A stretch of DNA of 64,000 nucleotides from Psychromonas algarum (GTDB lineage Bacteria; Pseudomonadota; Gammaproteobacteria; Enterobacterales; Psychromonadaceae), in contig NZ_SNUW01000004.1 in assembly GCF_004376845.1 (NCBI RefSeq), forward strand, positions 186,001-250,000. Reading direction: 5' to 3'. The position numbers and the translations under genes were made by a program. Within the stretch, counting starts at the first letter, position 1, and every line of letters begins with the position of its first letter. The notes beneath the pieces are model-generated. The model saw only the letters and a program-made list of their open reading frames with translations. It ran no database searches and was not told the origin of the DNA. Below, piece by piece: positions 63,101 through 64,000 of the stretch.

Positions 63101-64000
63101 AAATGCTTGGATACCTAGTCTGTGAAGTGTTGGTGCACGGTTAAGTAGCACTGGATGTTCACGGATAACACCTTCTAGGATGTCCCAAACTTCACCACCT
63201 TCACGGTCAACTAATTTCTTAGCCGCTTTAATAGTAGTAGCAAGACCTAATGCTTCTAGCTTACCGTATACGAATGGTTTAAATAGCTCTAATGCCATCT
63301 TCTTAGGAAGACCACATTGATGTAAACGTAGTGTTGGACCAACTGTGATTACAGAACGACCAGAGTAATCTACACGTTTACCTAGTAAGTTTTGACGGAA
63401 ACGACCTTGCTTACCTTTGATCATATCTGCAAGCGATTTTAGAGGACGCTTGTTCGAACCAGTAATAGCTCGGCCACGACGACCATTATCTAATAACGCA
63501 TCAACAGATTCTTGTAACATACGTTTTTCATTACGTACGATGATATCTGGTGCAGCTAATTCTAAAAGACGTTTTAGACGGTTATTACGGTTAATAACAC
63601 GACGGTATAAGTCATTTAAGTCAGATGTCGCAAAACGTCCGCCGTCTAGTGGTACTAGAGGACGTAAATCAGGTGGTAGTACTGGAAGTACTGTTAAGAT
63701 CATCCACTCTGGTTTGTTTGAAGATTGGTGGAAAGACTCAACCAATTTCAGACGTTTTGTTAATTTTTTACGGCGAGTTTCAGAATTAGTGGTTTCTAAT
63801 TCTTCACGCATGCCTTTGATCTCATGTTCTAGATCTAGTTGCTTAAGTAATGCAAATACGGCTTCTGCGCCCATCATTGCATCAAACTCATCGCCCCATT
63901 GCTCTAGGTTGTCCAAGTACTCTTCTTCAAGAAGAATTTGGCCACGCTCAAGATCCGTCATACCTGGTTCAACAACCACGAATGATTCAAAATATAGGAT
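60191..64000 (-). CDS. rpoC: RNA polymerase beta' subunit, missing its N-terminus at the window edge
   Basis: 1,269 codons are visible and the frame is still open at base 64000, which reads ILYFESF into VVVEPGM, so about 135 N-terminal residues lie outside the window; this is an edge effect, not a truncation. The catalytic [12 protein letters not shown] loop with the three Mg-binding Asp residues is present. So are the [16 protein letters not shown] rudder/lid region, the trigger-loop and bridge-helix segments ([21 protein letters not shown]) and the second zinc cluster ([15 protein letters not shown]). The start codon GTG visible at 63979 is internal. Confidence 0.98.
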   Translation of the reverse strand: MLYFESFVVVEPGMTDLERGQILLEEEYLDNLEQWGDEFDAMMGAEAVFALLKQLDLEHEIKGMREELETTNSETRRKKLTKRLKLVESFHQSSNKPEWMILTVLPVLPPDLRPLVPLDGGRFATSDLNDLYRRVINRNNRLKRLLELAAPDIIVRNEKRMLQESVDALLDNGRRGRAITGSNKRPLKSLADMIKGKQGRFRQNLLGKRVDYSGRSVITVGPTLRLHQCGLPKKMALELFKPFVYGKLEALGLATTIKAAKKLVDREGGEVWDILEGVIREHPVLLNRAPTLHRLGIQAFEPVLIEGKAIQLHPLVCAAYNADFDGDQMAVHVPLTIEAQLEARTLMMSTNNILSPANGDPIIVPSQDVVLGLYYMTRTRINARGEGMYFQSAKEAEKAYRAGVVDLQAIVKVRMTQVHIAEDKSRTSTTALVETTIGRAILSLIMPEGLPFEHVDLNMGKKAISNVLNACYRLLGIKDTVIFADQLMYTGFEYATLSGASVGIDDMVIPAAKKHLVEEAEAEVLEIQEQFQAGLVTAGERYNKVIDIWASANEQVAKAMMENLSKETVLTAKGEEAVQDSFNSVYMMADSGARGSAAQIRQLAGMRGLMAKPDGSIIETPIVANFREGLNVLQYFISTHGARKGLADTALKTANSGYLTRRLVDIAQDLVITEKDCGSEEGLLVTPLIQGGDVVEPLRERVLGRVVARDIIKPGTDNEVLIKRNVLLDEKKCDLIEEASVDQVWVRSVITCNTDFGACAQCYGRDLARGHMVGQGEAVGVMAAQSIGEPGTQLTMRTFHIGGAASRSASENSIQVKNTGKVKLHNAKFVINSDQKVVVTSRSTELTVIDELGRTKENHRLPYGAVLEKQDGTAITAGEIIANWDPHTHPIITEVEGKIEFLDFIEGVTINKQTDELTGLSSIVVIDPAQRPSAGKEMRPMAKLVDAKGNDLFIPGTDVAAQYALPAKAIVSLEDGAQVRVGDAVARIPQESSKTRDITGGLPRVADLFEARTPKDAAILAEVSGTLAFGKETKGKRRLVITQANGDVYEEMIPKWRHLNIFEGEKIEKGEVISDGPESPHDILRLRGISPVANYITNEVQEVYRLQGVKINDKHIEVIVNQMLRKCIITDAGDTSFLAGEQAEVVRVVIENRRLEAEGKNLAKFEYQLLGITKASLATESFISAASFQETTRVLTEAAVAGKCDQLHGLKENVIVGRLIPAGTGFAHHRTRAAAKAKELEPVTDEPIIDVEAAEQNLADLLNAVDFGE

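Noticed and set aside
60191-64000. Truncated rpoC
   Set aside because: The frame is open at base 64000 and continues the expected sequence; only the window ends.

Overview
The window looks like chromosome of an AT-rich marine gammaproteobacterium, in the broad Psychromonas/Moritella/Vibrio/Shewanella neighbourhood. This rests on recognisable gammaproteobacterial gene orders: rpsF-priB-rpsR-rplI, prfB-lysS, ilvIH, cysJIH, tusDCB-rpsL-rpsG-fusA-tuf, and an Arg-His-Pro tRNA cluster. The E. coli-type prfB frameshift and several marine-type outer-membrane families agree. No rRNA, CRISPR array, prophage or intact transposase is visible. The genus is inference; no search was run.

Bases 1-12.7 kb: the tail of an Omp85-type barrel protein, then an ene-reductase (NemA type) with an atypical short-chain dehydrogenase, a DUF805 protein, and a three-gene iron-complex/cobalamin-type ABC importer. 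Next come an MFS transporter with a long acidic helical-repeat tail, an O-acyltransferase with an SGNH domain, a type II haloacid dehalogenase and an EthD-family protein.

12.7-17.4 kb is the most accessory-looking stretch. It holds about 1 kb of very AT-rich DNA with orphan hairpins, a lipoprotein amidase behind a good sigma-54-like promoter, a stand-alone IS630-type helix-turn-helix protein, an unrecognised gene, a perfect 34-bp palindrome and a three-tRNA operon.

17.6-31 kb is mostly housekeeping: rnr, rlmB, the rpsF operon with its promoter and leader hairpin, a BaeSR-like two-component system beside an EF-hand protein, msrC, and prfB-lysS. A DUF481 barrel protein with an N-terminal membrane segment and coiled coil, and a small barrel protein, sit among these.

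31-39.6 kb: ilvIH (branched-chain amino acids), a PspG-like small membrane protein overlapping a periplasmic copper chaperone, a TIGR04219-type barrel protein, and cysJIH (sulfite formation from PAPS and its reduction to sulfide).

39.7-53.8 kb: an exonuclease/phosphatase-fold lipoprotein, then a seven-gene cluster. The cluster is a LysR regulator, two Ugp-like permeases, a Ugp-like binding protein, a PHP metallo-phosphoesterase, a HAD phosphatase and a Ugp/Mal-type ATPase. It reads as a system that imports an organophosphate and removes its phosphate. An SMR efflux protein and a 1,130-residue cytosolic protein (LacI-like sensor, PAS, GGDEF, EAL) follow. Two copies of a dispersed element of about 160 bp with terminal inverted repeats lie here, and two short derivatives lie elsewhere.

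53.9-64 kb, all on the minus strand: rpoC (entering from the right edge), ridA, tusDCB, and the str operon rpsL-rpsG-fusA-tuf. I found no clearly new defence or mobile system. The best leads are the organophosphate operon, the MFS fusion, the c-di-GMP protein, the repeat family, and the 12.7-17 kb accessory stretch.
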